From Streptomyces sp. NBC_00440 (GTDB lineage Bacteria > Actinomycetota > Actinomycetes > Streptomycetales > Streptomycetaceae), in contig NZ_CP107921.1 in NCBI RefSeq assembly GCF_036014215.1, forward strand, positions 5,339,501-5,403,500: a stretch of 64,000 nucleotides of DNA, read 5' to 3'. The position numbers and the translations under genes are program-made. The notes beneath the pieces are model-generated. The model did no database searches, was not told the DNA's origin, and saw only the letters and a program-made list of their open reading frames with translations. Below are positions 36,946 to 47,684 of the stretch, piece after piece (positions within the stretch are counted from its first letter, which is position 1; the number at the start of each line of letters is the position of its first letter).

Positions 36946-37314
36946 GTGCTGCATCCGCCGCATCAGTCCTTGCAGGCCGCTGCCGTGCCGCCGCAGCGCG
37001 CTCCGGCACGGGAGGATCAGGCAGGGCCCTGGCATTCGGAGGCGGTGTGCCGCCGGGACGAGGCGGGGCTCTTCTTCGCCCCGTCCAAGGAGCCGACAGC
37101 CGCCAGACTCGCCCGCGAAGAGGCGGCGAAGCGGGTCTGTGCCCGCTGCCCGGTGCTCGTGGAGTGCCGCGAACACGCGCTGGTGCAGCCCGAGCCGTAC
37201 GGGGTCTGGGGCGGGCTGACGGCCGCCGAGCGCCGCGTGGTCCTGGCCCGGCGCAGGCGCCGCGAGGTGGAGCTCAGGAGCACGGTCCAGGATCCGATGG
37301 CACAGGCGGGCTGA
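36946..37314 (+). CDS. WhiB-like iron-sulphur transcription factor
   Basis: 122 residues. Four cluster-binding cysteines, C35, C65, C68 and C74 (AVC...RVCARCPVLVEC), are followed by the GVWGG turn at 86-90 and a basic C-terminal DNA-contact region (RRVVLARRRRREVE). Wbl proteins carry an oxygen- or NO-sensitive [4Fe-4S] cluster and usually act with the principal sigma factor. GTG start at 36946 behind AGGAG. Which Wbl paralogue this is cannot be settled from sequence alone; its position next to glpX may help. Confidence 0.93.
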   Translation: MLHPPHQSLQAAAVPPQRAPAREDQAGPWHSEAVCRRDEAGLFFAPSKEPTAARLAREEAAKRVCARCPVLVECREHALVQPEPYGVWGGLTAAERRVVLARRRRREVELRSTVQDPMAQAG

Positions 37315-37324
37315 CCGGGCACAC

Positions 37325-37365
37325 GGAAGGGGCGCCCCCAGCCGCACACGGGGGGCGCCCCTTCC
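37325..37365. terminator. Bidirectional terminator between the WhiB-like gene and glpX
   Basis: Perfect 15-bp stem GGAAGGGGCGCCCCC (37325-37339) with GGGGGCGCCCCTTCC (37351-37365). Confidence 0.85.
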
Positions 37366-37384
37366 TGCTTGGTCCTGCCCGGGC

Positions 37385-38416
37385 CTACTTGGCGCGGTCG
37401 AAGTCCACCGTGCTGTAGGCGCGCAGCTTCGACAGCCGGTGCGTCGAGTCGATCTGACGGATCGTGCCCGACTTGGAGCGCATGACCAGCGACTGGGTCG
37501 TCGCGGTCTCGGCCCGGTAGCGCACCCCGCGCAGCAGTTCACCGTCGGTGATGCCGGTGGCCACGAAGAACACGTTGTCGCCGCTGACCAGGTCGGTCGT
37601 GGAGAGCACCCGGTCCAGGTCGTGGCCCGCGTCGATGGCGCGCTGGCGCTCGGCGTCGTCCTTGGGCCAGAGCTTGCCCTGGATCGTGCCGCCGAGGCAC
37701 TTGATCGCGCAGGCGCTGATGATGCCCTCGGGCGTACCGCCGATGCCCATCAGCAGATCGACGCCGGTCCCTTCCCGTACGGCCATGATCGAGCCGGCGA
37801 CGTCGCCGTCCGAGATGAACTTGATCCGGGCGCCGGTCTCCCGGATCTCCTTGACGATGCCCTCGTGGCGGGGGCGGTCGAGGATGACCACCGTCACGTC
37901 CTCGGGCGAGGAGTGCTTCGCCTTGGCGACCCGGCGGATGTTGACCGAGACGGGGGCGTTGATGTCGACGAAGTCGGCTGCCTCGGGGCCGGTGACCAGC
38001 TTGTCCATGTAGAACACGGCGGACGGGTCGAACATGGAGCCGCGGTCGGCGGCGGCCAGTACGGCGATGGCGTTCGGCATGCCCTTGGCGTTGAGCGTGG
38101 TGCCGTCGATCGGGTCGACGGCGATGTCGACCTCCGGGCCGGTGCCGTCGCCGATGTGCTCCCCGTTGAAGAGCATCGGGGCTTCGTCCTTCTCGCCCTC
38201 GCCGATGACGACGACGCCGTTCATGGAGACGGTGGAGACGAGCGTACGCATCGCGTTGACCGCGGCACCGTCCGCGCCGATCTTGTCGCCGCGCCCGACC
38301 CAACGGCCGGCGGCCATGGCGGCGGCCTCGGTGACCCGGACGAGCTCCAGGGCGAGGTTGCGGTCGGGGGCCTCCGGGGAGACCTCCAGCTGGGAAGGGA
38401 GATGATGCTCGGTCAT
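37385..38416 (-). CDS. glpX: Fructose-1,6-bisphosphatase class II
   Basis: 343 residues of the GlpX family. Metal-binding motifs GEGEKDEAP and DPIDGTT, and [21 protein letters not shown], are intact. It dephosphorylates fructose 1,6-bisphosphate in gluconeogenesis and is normally the main FBPase of actinobacteria. The ATG at 38416 is favoured over the GTG six bases upstream because AAAGG is 9 nt from it. The upstream TAGAAT (about 38470-38475) is a plausible -10. It is divergent from the DUF4245 gene, a conserved actinobacterial arrangement. Confidence 0.95.
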   Translation of the reverse strand: MTEHHLPSQLEVSPEAPDRNLALELVRVTEAAAMAAGRWVGRGDKIGADGAAVNAMRTLVSTVSMNGVVVIGEGEKDEAPMLFNGEHIGDGTGPEVDIAVDPIDGTTLNAKGMPNAIAVLAAADRGSMFDPSAVFYMDKLVTGPEAADFVDINAPVSVNIRRVAKAKHSSPEDVTVVILDRPRHEGIVKEIRETGARIKFISDGDVAGSIMAVREGTGVDLLMGIGGTPEGIISACAIKCLGGTIQGKLWPKDDAERQRAIDAGHDLDRVLSTTDLVSGDNVFFVATGITDGELLRGVRYRAETATTQSLVMRSKSGTIRQIDSTHRLSKLRAYSTVDFDRAK

Positions 38417-38542
38417 CGGCACGCACCTTTCTGATACGACGACGGCCGTATGTAGAGGGTTCGTTCGATTCTATCGTCCGGTCGACAAAATGAGCACCGG
38501 GGCCCACGCATGAGCAGCGCGGCCACCTGAGACCATGGGTCC

Positions 38543-39151
38543 GTGGCAGGTACGCGAAGCAAGCAGACAGTGCGCGGAATGATCCAGTCGATGGTGGTCA
38601 TCCTGGCCGCCGTCGCGGTCATCTACGTGTTCGTTCCGCACGGTGGGACTTCGGAGCCGGTGAAGACCGTCGACTACCGCGTGGAACAGCTCACCGCGCA
38701 GCGCGCGGCACCGTATCCGGTACAGGCGCCGGTGGGGCTGCCGAAGGGCTGGAAGGCGACCTCGGTCTCGTACGACCAGGACAGCGGCCATGCGTGGCAC
38801 CTGGGGTTCCTGGACCCGGAGGAGCAGTACGTCGCGGTGGAGCAGAGCACCGGGCCCTCGGGCGGGTTCGTCACGACCGTCAGCAAGGGCGCGTCGAAGA
38901 CGTCGCAGACCCAGCAGGTGGGCGGCGAGACCTGGCAGCGCTGGAAGGGCCCCAAGTACAACGCGCTCGTACGCCGGGACCACGGCTCGACGACGGCGGT
39001 GACGGGGACGGCGCCGTACGGGCAGCTGGCGCAGATGGCTGCGGCGCTGAAGGCCGAGAAGCCGGACACCCCCGCGAAGCCGGAGAACTCCTCGAAGCCG
39101 GAGGGCTCCTCAAAGCCGACCCCCGCCAAGTCGGGGAGTTCCGCGACGTAG
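38543..39151 (+). CDS. DUF4245 membrane-anchored protein
   Basis: 202 residues. One N-terminal membrane segment (about 13-32, MIQSMVVILAAVAVIYVFV) is followed by an extracytoplasmic DUF4245 domain (about 40-170; LPKGWKATSVSY, WHLGFLDPEEQYVAVEQS, WQRW). The C-terminal tail (from about 170) is a Lys/Pro/Ser repeat of the KPENSS/KPEGSS type, which may contact the cell wall. Function is unknown. It is conserved next to glpX in actinobacteria. Confidence 0.8.
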   Translation: MAGTRSKQTVRGMIQSMVVILAAVAVIYVFVPHGGTSEPVKTVDYRVEQLTAQRAAPYPVQAPVGLPKGWKATSVSYDQDSGHAWHLGFLDPEEQYVAVEQSTGPSGGFVTTVSKGASKTSQTQQVGGETWQRWKGPKYNALVRRDHGSTTAVTGTAPYGQLAQMAAALKAEKPDTPAKPENSSKPEGSSKPTPAKSGSSAT

Positions 39152-39188
39152 TCGTGGCCCGGGGTCCGAGTGGCCCGTGGCCCGGGAG

Positions 39189-39236
39189 ACATGGAGAGGC
39201 CGCCGCACCCCTCGGGGTGCGGCGGCCTCTCCATGT
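39189..39236. terminator. 23-bp perfect hairpin terminator
   Basis: ACATGGAGAGG...CACCCC (39189-39211) and its exact complement (39214-39236) with a 2-nt loop, between the convergent DUF4245 and nitroreductase genes. Confidence 0.85.
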
Positions 39237-39250
39237 GCCGTGCGGGTGGC

Positions 39251-39841
39251 TCAGACGGTCGTGATGACCTCGTCGAGCGGGAGGCGCGGGGAGCGCGGGA
39301 ACCAGGCGTCCTCGCCCGGCTTGCCGATGTTGACGATCATCAGCGGGGTGTGGTCGTCGTCCAGGAACTCCTTCTGGACACCGGCGAAGTCGAAGCCCGT
39401 CATCGGGCCCGCGGCCAGACCGGCGGCGCGCACGCCGACGATGAAGTAACCGGCCTGCAGGGTGGCGTTGAGGTGGGCGGCCTGCTCGCGGGCCGGGCGC
39501 TCCGAGAAGAACGCGTCCTTGGCCTGCGGGAAGTGCGGGAACAGCTGCGGGAGCTCCTCGTGGAACTCGTTGTCCGCGGAGAGGATCGCGACCAGCGGGG
39601 CGGTGGCGGTCTTCGGCTGGTTGCCCTCGGCCATGTGCTGCACCAGGCGCTCACGGGCCTCGGGGGAGCGGACCAGGGTGATGCGCAGCGGCGACTGGTT
39701 GAAGGCGGTCGGCCCGTACTTGACCAGGTCGTAGATCGCCTGCACCTGCTCCTCGGTCACCGGCTCGTCGGTGAAGGTGTTCGCGGTGCGGGCCTCACGG
39801 AAGAGGAGGTCCTGGGCGGCGGGGTCGAGAACGAGCGACAT
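39251..39841 (-). CDS. Nitroreductase-family flavoprotein (RutE/HadB-like)
   Basis: 196 residues of the FMN-dependent nitroreductase fold. FREARTANTFTDEPVTEEQ and YGPTAFNQSPLRITLVRS match the RutE/malonic semialdehyde reductase subgroup, whose members reduce 3-oxoacids or quinone-like substrates with NAD(P)H. The exact substrate is not predictable; no rut pyrimidine-degradation genes are nearby. The ATG at 39841 follows AAGGTACGAAAG. A near-palindrome upstream (39904-39919) suggests control by a MarR- or HxlR-type repressor. Confidence 0.85.
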   Translation of the reverse strand: MSLVLDPAAQDLLFREARTANTFTDEPVTEEQVQAIYDLVKYGPTAFNQSPLRITLVRSPEARERLVQHMAEGNQPKTATAPLVAILSADNEFHEELPQLFPHFPQAKDAFFSERPAREQAAHLNATLQAGYFIVGVRAAGLAAGPMTGFDFAGVQKEFLDDDHTPLMIVNIGKPGEDAWFPRSPRLPLDEVITTV

Positions 39842-39903
39842 CTTTCGTACCTTCCGGACATGCAGTGGATCAAGGGATGCTCCGACTGTACGACCAGGAT
39901 GTA

Positions 39904-39919
39904 TTAAGTTTCAACTAAA
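39904..39919. promoter_or_regulatory. Candidate operator upstream of the nitroreductase gene
   Basis: TTAAGTTTCAACTAAA is a near-palindrome in an AT-rich patch 63 nt before the start. Such TTNAAGTT/AACTTNAA sites are typical of MarR/HxlR regulators. The regulator is not encoded nearby. Confidence 0.4.
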
Positions 39920-40037
39920 TCTGGCCCGACGTGATCGTCCTCACAGCGTGCGGGCCGTGCCTCACAGTGAGCGATCTGTGCCTCACGGCATGCGGGCCGG
40001 GACAGTGAGCGGGCCGGGACGGCATGTGGGCCGTGGA

Positions 40038-40092
40038 GATCGCGCAGGCAGGGATCGCGCAGGCAGGGATCGAGCCGGCAGGGGTCGCGCCG
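40038..40092. repeat. 15-bp tandem repeats downstream of xseB
   Basis: GATCGCGCAGGCAGG occurs perfectly at 40038-40052 and 40053-40067, with degenerate copies at 40068-40082 and 40083 onward. The preceding 90 nt contain further shuffled repeats (TGCCTCAC, GCGGGCCGGGAC, GGCATG). The stretch is non-coding. Confidence 0.75.
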
Positions 40093-40101
40093 GGCGGCCT
40101 C

Positions 40102-40329
40102 TCACCCCTCGCCCGGTTCCGTACCTTCCCCCAGTGCCGCGTCCAGCCGGGCCCGCGCCCCCTCCAGCCAGCCGCGGCACACCTTGGCCAGCTCCTCGCC
40201 TCGCTCCCACAGTGCCAGGGACTCCTCCAGGGTCGTCCCCCCGGTCTCCAGCCGCCGTACGACTTCGATCAGCTCGTCGCGCGCCTGCTCGTACCCGGGG
40301 GCCGTTCCGTCCGTCTTCGCCTCTGCCAT
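40102..40329 (-). CDS. xseB: Exodeoxyribonuclease VII small subunit
   Basis: 75 residues. The helical XseB core [40 protein letters not shown] is complete. It binds XseA to form exonuclease VII, which degrades single-stranded DNA. The ATG at 40329 gives the family length; an in-frame start at 40389 would add an unlikely 20-residue extension. It follows xseA on the same strand. Confidence 0.92.
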   Translation of the reverse strand: MAEAKTDGTAPGYEQARDELIEVVRRLETGGTTLEESLALWERGEELAKVCRGWLEGARARLDAALGEGTEPGEG

Positions 40330-40445
40330 CTCATCCACCCTGATCTCGTCGGCCTCATTCACTCGGGCCGCATCCACACTGAATCCCACTCCGGAAGCCC
40401 CGGAAGCAAGCCCCGGAAGCCCGGAAGCCGCTGAACCTGCTGCGG

Positions 40446-41690
40446 CTACTGCGGCTCTTCGGGCTCCCGGGGCTGCGGAGGCTGCGGGCTCACCGTCACG
40501 CCCAGCTCGCCCCCGGCGACCCTGGCCCGCAGCGGCTCCCCGTCCGTGACCTCGCCGGGTGCGCGCACCACCGCCCCGTTCTCCCGTTGCAGCACCGCGT
40601 ACCCCCGCTCCAGCGTCGCCGCCGGGGAGAGCGCCACGACGCGGGCGCGGGTGTGGGAGAGCTCCGAGTCCGCGCGGTCCAGCAGATGCCGCAGGGTCCG
40701 CCGGCTGCGCTCCACGAGGGCGTCGACGGCTTCCTCCCGCTCCTCGACCATCCGCTGCGGCCGCTCCATCGACGGTCTGGCGAGCGCGGCGGCCAGCCCG
40801 CGCTGCTCCCGGTCGAGCAGCCCCTGCACGGTCCGCAGGGAACGGTCCCGAAGCAGCCGTACACGCTCCAGTTCCTCCCCGACGTCCGGTACGGCCTTCT
40901 TCGCCGCGTCCGTCGGTGTGGACGCCCGGACATCGGCCACCAGGTCGAGCAGCGGTGAGTCCGGCTCATGGCCGATCGCCGACACCACCGGCGTACCGCA
41001 CGCGGCCACTGCGCGGATCAGCTGTTCGTCGGAGAAGGGGAGCAGGTCCTCCACGCTGCCCCCGCCCCGCGCCACGATGATCACGTCCACGTCCGGCAGC
41101 CGGTCCAGCTCCTGCACGGCGTCGACCACCTGGGGCACCGCGTGCACCCCCTGCACCGCCACATTCCGCACCTCGAACCGGACGGCGGGCCAGCGCCGCC
41201 GTGCGTTCTCCAGGACGTCCCGTTCCGCCGCGCTCGCGCGGCCGGTCACCAGACCGATCAGCTGCGGCAGAAACGGGACGGGCCTCTTGCGGTCCGGGGC
41301 GAAGAGCCCCTCGGCGGCCAGTGTCCGCTTCAACTGCTCAAGGCGCGCGAGCAGTTCACCGATTCCCACCGGTTTGATCTCCACGGCCCGCAGCGACAGC
41401 TGGCCGCGCGGCGCGTACCACTCAGGCTTCGCGTGGACCACGACCCGTGCACCCTCCGACACCACGTCGGCGACCGCGTCGAAGACCTGGCGGAAGCACG
41501 TCACGGACACCGAGATGTCGTACGAGGGGTCGCGCAGCGTCAGGAACACCACCCCCGCGCCCGGCCGGCGCGAGAGCTGGGTGATCTGCCCCTCGACCCA
41601 CACCGCGCCGAGCCGGTCGATCCACCCCCCGATGAGCCGTGACACCTCGCCGACGGGCAGCGGCGCGTCCGCACTCGTATTCAGAGCCAT
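40446..41690 (-). CDS. xseA: Exodeoxyribonuclease VII large subunit
   Basis: 414 residues. An N-terminal OB fold (about 15-110, [24 protein letters not shown]) is followed by the catalytic domain ([26 protein letters not shown]) and a long coiled-coil arm (about 275-350) that binds XseB. The complex removes single-stranded DNA from both ends during repair. Here the C-terminus ends in a Pro/Glu/Gln tail. It is transcribed with xseB, 116 nt apart. Confidence 0.95.
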   Translation of the reverse strand: MALNTSADAPLPVGEVSRLIGGWIDRLGAVWVEGQITQLSRRPGAGVVFLTLRDPSYDISVSVTCFRQVFDAVADVVSEGARVVVHAKPEWYAPRGQLSLRAVEIKPVGIGELLARLEQLKRTLAAEGLFAPDRKRPVPFLPQLIGLVTGRASAAERDVLENARRRWPAVRFEVRNVAVQGVHAVPQVVDAVQELDRLPDVDVIIVARGGGSVEDLLPFSDEQLIRAVAACGTPVVSAIGHEPDSPLLDLVADVRASTPTDAAKKAVPDVGEELERVRLLRDRSLRTVQGLLDREQRGLAAALARPSMERPQRMVEEREEAVDALVERSRRTLRHLLDRADSELSHTRARVVALSPAATLERGYAVLQRENGAVVRAPGEVTDGEPLRARVAGGELGVTVSPQPPQPREPEEPQ

Positions 41691-41733
41691 GTACGCAGGT
41701 TAAGCCGTGCCACTGACAGTCCGGCCGCCGGTT

Positions 41734-43104
41734 TCACACCTCGCTGTCGGCGCGGCGGCTCCGCTGCACACCGAACACCATGAGCCCCGCCACCAGCCAG
41801 ATCAGCCCGACCCACTGGGCCGTGCTCGTCGCCTCCACGATCACCGCGATCGTCACCGCCGCGCCCAGCACCGGCATCAGCACATGCCGCCACCAGACCG
41901 GCGGCCCCTCCGCCTTCCGTACCGCGAACCAGCCCACCACCGACGCGTGCAGCAGCAGGAACGCGGTCAGCGCTCCGATGTCGACCACCGAAACCAGCCG
42001 GTCCAGGCCGTCGTCGCGGCGCGCCGCCCACACCGCGGCGATCAGCGTCACCACCGCCGCGAGCAGCACCGCGAGCCGCGGCACCCCGGACGGGCCGTTC
42101 ACCCTGGACAGGACGTGCGGCAGCCGCCGGTCGCGCCCCATCGCGAAGAGCAGCCGGCCCGCCGCCGCCTGACCCGCGAGGGCGGCGAAGGCGGCACCGA
42201 TCGCCTTGCTCACCGCGACCAGGTCGTGCAGCCAGCTGCCGACCGACGCGTCCACCGTGTCGTAGAAGGCCGAACCCTGCGCGGCGGGCTTCGCGGCCAG
42301 CTGGGCGGAGGACATCGGCTCCAGGACCGCCGCCAGATACGACTGCACGATGAAGAGCACACCCGCGAGCACCAGGCAGAACAGCACCGCCCTGGCGACC
42401 TTCGCCGACCCGCCGGTGACCTCCTCGGCGAACGAGGCGATCGCGTCGAAGCCCAGATAGGACAGCACCGCCACGGACACCGCCCCGAGCACCGCCGTCA
42501 GCGAGAATCCGCCGTCGCCGGTGAAGGGCGTCAGCCAGCCGCGCTGCGAGCCGTCCTGGACGAGCACCACGACGGCGGCCACCACGAACACCCCCAGGAC
42601 CGCGATCTCCAGCAAGAGCACCGCGAAGCCGACCCGGGCCGCCGCCCGTACGCCCCACAGGTTCAGCGCCGTGGTCACCACCACGGCCAGCGCGGTCCAC
42701 ACCCACCGCGAGACCGAGGGCACCAGCGAGTTCATCGCGATTCCCGAGAAGAGGTACGCGACGGCCGGGATCAGCAGATAGTCGAGCATCGCCATCCACC
42801 CGGCGATGAACCCGGGCCCCTGGCCGAGCCCCTTGCGCGCGTACGCGAAGACCGATCCCGCCAGCGGGACGACCCGCACCATCTGTGCGTAACTGAAGGC
42901 GGTGAAGCCCATCGCGATCGTCGCCACGATGTAGACGAGTACGACGGCGCCGTGCGACTTGGCGTCGAGGGTGCCGAAGATGCCGACCGGGGCCATCGGG
43001 GCGATGAAGAGCAGCCCGTACACGACCAGGTCCCGGAACCCTAGATTCCGGTGTAGTTCAGGCGCCTTCACACCACTGCCCGCAGCCGTCTCGTCAGAAG
43101 TCAT
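41734..43104 (-). CDS. APC-superfamily amino acid/polyamine permease
   Basis: 456 residues with about 12 membrane segments. The first segment holds the unwound substrate-binding motif [15 protein letters not shown], and the fold continues with [17 protein letters not shown] and [14 protein letters not shown]. These are features of the APC (YgjI/PuuP-like) group that exchanges or imports amino acids and amines with protons or sodium. Substrate unknown. The ATG at 43104 follows GGGAAGA. It is divergent from ispH. Confidence 0.87.
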   Translation of the reverse strand: MTSDETAAGSGVKAPELHRNLGFRDLVVYGLLFIAPMAPVGIFGTLDAKSHGAVVLVYIVATIAMGFTAFSYAQMVRVVPLAGSVFAYARKGLGQGPGFIAGWMAMLDYLLIPAVAYLFSGIAMNSLVPSVSRWVWTALAVVVTTALNLWGVRAAARVGFAVLLLEIAVLGVFVVAAVVVLVQDGSQRGWLTPFTGDGGFSLTAVLGAVSVAVLSYLGFDAIASFAEEVTGGSAKVARAVLFCLVLAGVLFIVQSYLAAVLEPMSSAQLAAKPAAQGSAFYDTVDASVGSWLHDLVAVSKAIGAAFAALAGQAAAGRLLFAMGRDRRLPHVLSRVNGPSGVPRLAVLLAAVVTLIAAVWAARRDDGLDRLVSVVDIGALTAFLLLHASVVGWFAVRKAEGPPVWWRHVLMPVLGAAVTIAVIVEATSTAQWVGLIWLVAGLMVFGVQRSRRADSEV

Positions 43105-43215
43105 GGCATCAGTCTTCCCACAACTGCGGACCCCGTCCCACCTGACACGGCCCAGCGCGTTCCCCCTTGCGGGCGGTGGGCCCGCCGACCCGCCGCCTGC
43201 CGCAGGCCCGGCCGT

Positions 43216-43221
43216 TACGAT
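43216..43221 (+). promoter_or_regulatory. -10 box (TACGAT) of ispH
   Basis: TACGAT ends 7 nt before the ATG at 43229, which argues for a leaderless transcript and for that ATG over the in-frame one at 43220, which lies inside the box. Confidence 0.6.
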
Positions 43222-43228
43222 GGACCGC

Positions 43229-44260
43229 ATGACTGCTACGCCCAGCCCGTCACCCGCCGCCACCCCGACCGGAGACGCCGCGCGGGGCAGCGGCGCCCGC
43301 CGTGTCCTGCTGGCCGCCCCGCGCGGGTACTGCGCGGGTGTGGACCGCGCCGTGATCGCCGTCGAGAAGGCCCTTGAGCAGTACGGCGCGCCGGTCTACG
43401 TCCGCAAGGAGATCGTCCACAACAAGTACGTCGTACAGACCCTGGAGAAGAAGGGCGCCGTCTTCGTCGACGAGACGCAGGAGGTCCCCGAGGGCTCCAT
43501 CGTCGTCTTCTCCGCGCACGGTGTGGCCCCCGTCGTCCACGACGAGGCCGCCCAGCGCAGTCTCGCCACCATCGATGCCACCTGCCCCCTGGTGACGAAG
43601 GTCCACAAGGAAGCCGTCCGCTTCGCGAACGACGACTACGACATCCTGCTGATCGGCCACGAAGGCCATGAGGAGGTCGTGGGCACGAGCGGCGAGGCGC
43701 CCGAGCACATCACGCTCGTCGACGGCCCCGAGGACGTCGCCAACGTCTCCGTGCGTGACGAGTCCAAGGTCGTCTGGCTCTCCCAGACCACGCTCTCCGT
43801 GGACGAGACGATGGAGACGGTCGACGCGCTCAAGGAGAAGTTCCCGCAGCTGATCTCGCCGCCCAGCGACGACATCTGCTACGCCACGCAGAACCGCCAG
43901 ACCGCCGTGAAGCAGATGGGCGCGGACGCCGACCTGGTCATCGTCGTCGGCTCCAAGAACTCGTCCAACTCGGTACGGCTGGTCGAGGTCGCCCTCGGCG
44001 CCGGTGCCCGCGCCTCCCACCTGGTGGACTTCGCCGAGGAACTGGACGAGGCCTGGCTGGAGGGCGTCACCACGGTCGGCGTGACCTCGGGTGCCTCTGT
44101 CCCGGAGATCCTGGTCGACGGCGTACTGGAGTGGCTCGCCGCCCGGGGCTTCGGCGACGTGGAGATCGTGAAGGCGGCCGAGGAGTCGATCACCTTCTCG
44201 CTGCCCAAGGAGCTCCGCCGCGACCTGCGCGCCGAGGCCGCCGACCGTTCGGGCAACTAG
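43229..44260 (+). CDS. ispH: 4-hydroxy-3-methylbut-2-enyl diphosphate reductase
   Basis: 343 residues. It catalyses the last step of the MEP isoprenoid pathway, making IPP and DMAPP. The three [4Fe-4S] cysteines are C35 ([11 protein letters not shown]), C119 (DATCPLV) and C217 ([10 protein letters not shown]). The catalytic HGV and TNS-like motifs are present. The first 23 residues are a Thr/Pro/Ala-rich extension. Its product is the substrate for prenyltransferases such as the one at 11265. Confidence 0.96.
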   Translation: MTATPSPSPAATPTGDAARGSGARRVLLAAPRGYCAGVDRAVIAVEKALEQYGAPVYVRKEIVHNKYVVQTLEKKGAVFVDETQEVPEGSIVVFSAHGVAPVVHDEAAQRSLATIDATCPLVTKVHKEAVRFANDDYDILLIGHEGHEEVVGTSGEAPEHITLVDGPEDVANVSVRDESKVVWLSQTTLSVDETMETVDALKEKFPQLISPPSDDICYATQNRQTAVKQMGADADLVIVVGSKNSSNSVRLVEVALGAGARASHLVDFAEELDEAWLEGVTTVGVTSGASVPEILVDGVLEWLAARGFGDVEIVKAAEESITFSLPKELRRDLRAEAADRSGN

Positions 44261-44277
44261 CCGCAGCGGAGCGGGGG

Positions 44278-44330
44278 GCGTCCGGGAGCGTCCGGGGGCT
44301 CGTGTCCAGGGGCTTGTATCCGGGGGCTTT
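44278..44330. repeat. Short degenerate direct repeats after ispH
   Basis: Four imperfect copies of GTCCGGGGGCTNGT in tandem. The flanks (CGGAGCGG...GGGGCG near 44265 and CGCCCC...CCGCTCCG near 44342-44360) can pair and may form the ispH terminator. Confidence 0.6.
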
Positions 44331-44384
44331 CACGCTCCTGCGCCCCGGAAGCCGCTCCGACAAGTGACGGAGGGCTCCACGCCG

Positions 44385-44390
44385 TAACGT
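44385..44390 (+). promoter_or_regulatory. -10 box (TAACGT) of ppgK
   Basis: TAACGT ends 6 nt before the ATG at 44397. A GGAG lies only 2 nt from the ATG, too close to serve as a normal ribosome binding site. Confidence 0.5.
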
Positions 44391-44396
44391 GGAGTC

Positions 44397-45134
44397 ATGC
44401 AGATCTTCGGTGTGGATATCGGCGGATCCGGGATCAAGGGCGCTCCCGTTGACCTGGACCGCGGAGACCTGGCGCAGGAGCGCCACAAAGTGCTGACCCC
44501 GCATCCGGCCACGCCCGACGGTGTGGCCGACGGGGTCGCCGACGTCGTCAAGCACTTCGACTGGTCGGGCACGGTGGGGATCACTTTCCCCGGCGTGGTC
44601 ACCGACGGCACGGTCCGTACCGCGGCCAATGTCGACAAGAGCTGGATCGACGTCGACGCCGCCACGCTGATCGGCGGCAGAATCGGTCTCCCGGTGACCG
44701 TGCTGAACGACGCCGACGCCGCGGGCATCGCGGAGATGACCTTCGGAGCGGGCCGGGACCGCAAGGGCACGGTCATCCTGCTCACCTTCGGTACGGGTAT
44801 CGGTTCGGCGGTCTTCCGCAACGGCCGCCTGGTCCCCAACACGGAGCTGGGCCATCTCGAACTGCACGGCCACGACGCCGAGACGCGCGCGTCGACGAAG
44901 GCCAAGGAGGACGAGGATCTGAGCTGGCACCACTGGGCGCACCGGGTGCAGAAGTACCTGGAGCACGTCGAGATGCTGTTCTCGCCCGAGCTGTTCATCA
45001 TCGGGGGCGGCGTGAGCCGCAAGGCCGACAAGTTCCTGCCCCTGATCGAGGGGGTCCGGGCCGAGATCGTGCCGGCCGAACTGGAGAACAACGCGGGCAT
45101 CGTGGGCGCGGCGATGGCGGCGTCCAGCCGCTGA
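44397..45134 (+). CDS. ppgK: Polyphosphate glucokinase
   Basis: 245 residues of the ROK family. The phosphate-binding [13 protein letters not shown] opens the protein, followed by the catalytic aspartate in VLNDADAAG and the adenosine/phosphate loop [12 protein letters not shown]. The actinobacterial marker GHDAETRAS is present. It phosphorylates glucose with polyphosphate or ATP. The convergent neighbour is the DUF6542 gene. Confidence 0.95.
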   Translation: MQIFGVDIGGSGIKGAPVDLDRGDLAQERHKVLTPHPATPDGVADGVADVVKHFDWSGTVGITFPGVVTDGTVRTAANVDKSWIDVDAATLIGGRIGLPVTVLNDADAAGIAEMTFGAGRDRKGTVILLTFGTGIGSAVFRNGRLVPNTELGHLELHGHDAETRASTKAKEDEDLSWHHWAHRVQKYLEHVEMLFSPELFIIGGGVSRKADKFLPLIEGVRAEIVPAELENNAGIVGAAMAASSR

Positions 45135-45159
45135 GCACGGAGGTGGGGGCGGGAGCGGG

Positions 45160-45248
45160 GCGGCGCTACCGCTGACCCTGGCGCCCGCCCCGTCAGCCGC
45201 AGCAGGCCTCCCCGCCCGGGCCGGCGCCAGGGTCAGCGGTAGCGCCGC
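45160..45248. terminator. 26-bp perfect inverted repeat spanning the end of the DUF6542 gene
   Basis: The arm 45160-45185 is the exact reverse complement of 45223-45248; the loop is 37 nt. The right arm contains the last codons and stop of the convergent DUF6542 gene (45233). It can act as a bidirectional terminator. Confidence 0.75.
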
Positions 45249-45754
45249 CGGATCATCCGGATCTTCCGTACGGTGGCGATCACCCCGGCGACGAGCGTTC
45301 CGCCGTACAGCCAGCCGGCATTCAGCGCGAGTGTCGTGATCACGGCCACGATGCGGCCGCCGGTCCCGCCGGTGCCCCCGGCGATCGGCAGCGAGCCGAA
45401 GGCGAACGAGATCGGCACGCTGATCGGCGCGGTCACCAGGTCGGCGGGGCGCACCCAGAGAGCGGTCAGCGCCGCGACCGGCAGGAACAGCAGCCCGTAC
45501 ATCAGCGGCCCGCCGTCGAACAGCAGCGAGTCCAGGCAGCCGAGCAGGAACATCACCGCCGCGCTGAAGATCCCGCCGCCGAGACCGGTCAGCCGGGGGT
45601 TGGGGAACCGGCGCAGCGCGATCACCACCGGCGGCGCCGGGCGGGCGGCCCGTACCGGGGCCGCCCGGTAGACGGTCGCCGGCGCGGGCGCCGCGATGCT
45701 GCTCTCGGGAGGACCGTCGGCCTGAGTCGTACGAATCCTGGGTCGCTGCTCCAC
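45233..45754 (-). CDS. DUF6542 membrane protein
   Basis: 173 residues. A hydrophilic N-terminus (1-50, Pro/Ala/Arg-rich) precedes four hydrophobic segments (about 55-75, 82-98, 105-125, 133-158) and a basic tail ending RKIRMIRRRYR. Function unknown. It is found beside ychF and ppgK in streptomycetes. The ATG is at 45754. Confidence 0.7.
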   Translation of the reverse strand: MEQRPRIRTTQADGPPESSIAAPAPATVYRAAPVRAARPAPPVVIALRRFPNPRLTGLGGGIFSAAVMFLLGCLDSLLFDGGPLMYGLLFLPVAALTALWVRPADLVTAPISVPISFAFGSLPIAGGTGGTGGRIVAVITTLALNAGWLYGGTLVAGVIATVRKIRMIRRRYR

Positions 45755-45930
45755 GTGACCAAAGTAGGTCGCAAGGCGGGAGGAATCCGGCGTTGGACAC
45801 GCGCTTTGGGCGAGCTTGGCGATCAGTTCGACCCGACGGGGCGCCGGGACCCGTACGACACGCCCGTAAACTGGGGGATCGGCCCACCCCCGGGCCGCTA
45901 CATCAGCTCTCGCTACGGGAAGTCGCCAAC

Positions 45931-47019
<1,089 letters not shown>

Positions 47020-47064
47020 TTAAAGTTAAACTTAACGCGAAACGCCCTGCGAAGGTGCAGGCCA

Positions 47065-47099
47065 AAAAGGGGTCCGTCTTTTCGAGACGGGCCCCTTTT
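47065..47099 (+). terminator. ychF terminator
   Basis: AAAAGGGGTCCGTCT pairs with AGACGGGCCCCTTTT (one G-U), 5-nt loop, with A/T edges giving a short U-tract. Confidence 0.88.
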
Positions 47100-47252
47100 G
47101 CGGTGAGCGGTTCCGGAGGTGTGCGCTGCTTATACTCTCCGACCGAAGTGACGGGTACACAACTGGTGGAAGTCCAGAACCCCGTGCGCCGCCGGCGCGG
47201 GAATGGCCGGAAGTGTGCGGTAACGGTCGTGGCGGAGAGGGGACGAATACGT

Positions 47253-47654
47253 ATGGCCGACGAACACAGTGACGAACACAGTATGGACAAGGGCGATGTG
47301 GACGAGGTGGAGGACCGGCTGCGCGCAGTCTGTCTGGGCCTGCCGGAGGTGGTCGAGGGGACCAACCACCACGGTGAGCCGTCGTGGCGGATCCGGCGGC
47401 GGACCCTGGCCCAGATCTCGGAACGGCACCCGGCCGGGCGGCGGAGCTTCTGGGTACCGGCTCCGGCGGGTGCCAAAGAGGCGATGGTCGCCGCCGAACC
47501 CGACCGGTTCTTCTCACCGCCCTACGGCGGACGCGACTGGGTCGGCGTCTACCTCGACGGGCCGGTCGACTGGGCGGAAGTGCGCGAGCTCGTTGTCGAC
47601 GCGTACCGGCTCATCGCGCCCAGGAAGCTGGTGGACGGCCTGGGCGAGGCGTGA
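47253..47654 (+). CDS. MmcQ/YjbR-family DNA-binding-like protein
   Basis: 133 residues. The YjbR (CyaY-like fold) domain covers residues 18-130, with LRAVCLGLPEVVEGTNHHGEPSWRI and FSPPYGGRDWVGVYLDGPVDWAEVRELVVDAYRLIAPRKL. Members are small cytoplasmic proteins of unproven function. The ATG at 47253 is preceded by GAGAGG. TATACT at about 47131-47136 is a good -10 box for it. Confidence 0.82.
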   Translation: MADEHSDEHSMDKGDVDEVEDRLRAVCLGLPEVVEGTNHHGEPSWRIRRRTLAQISERHPAGRRSFWVPAPAGAKEAMVAAEPDRFFSPPYGGRDWVGVYLDGPVDWAEVRELVVDAYRLIAPRKLVDGLGEA

Positions 47655-47684
47655 GGTCCGTCGCCCACGACCGTTCGACCCGCC

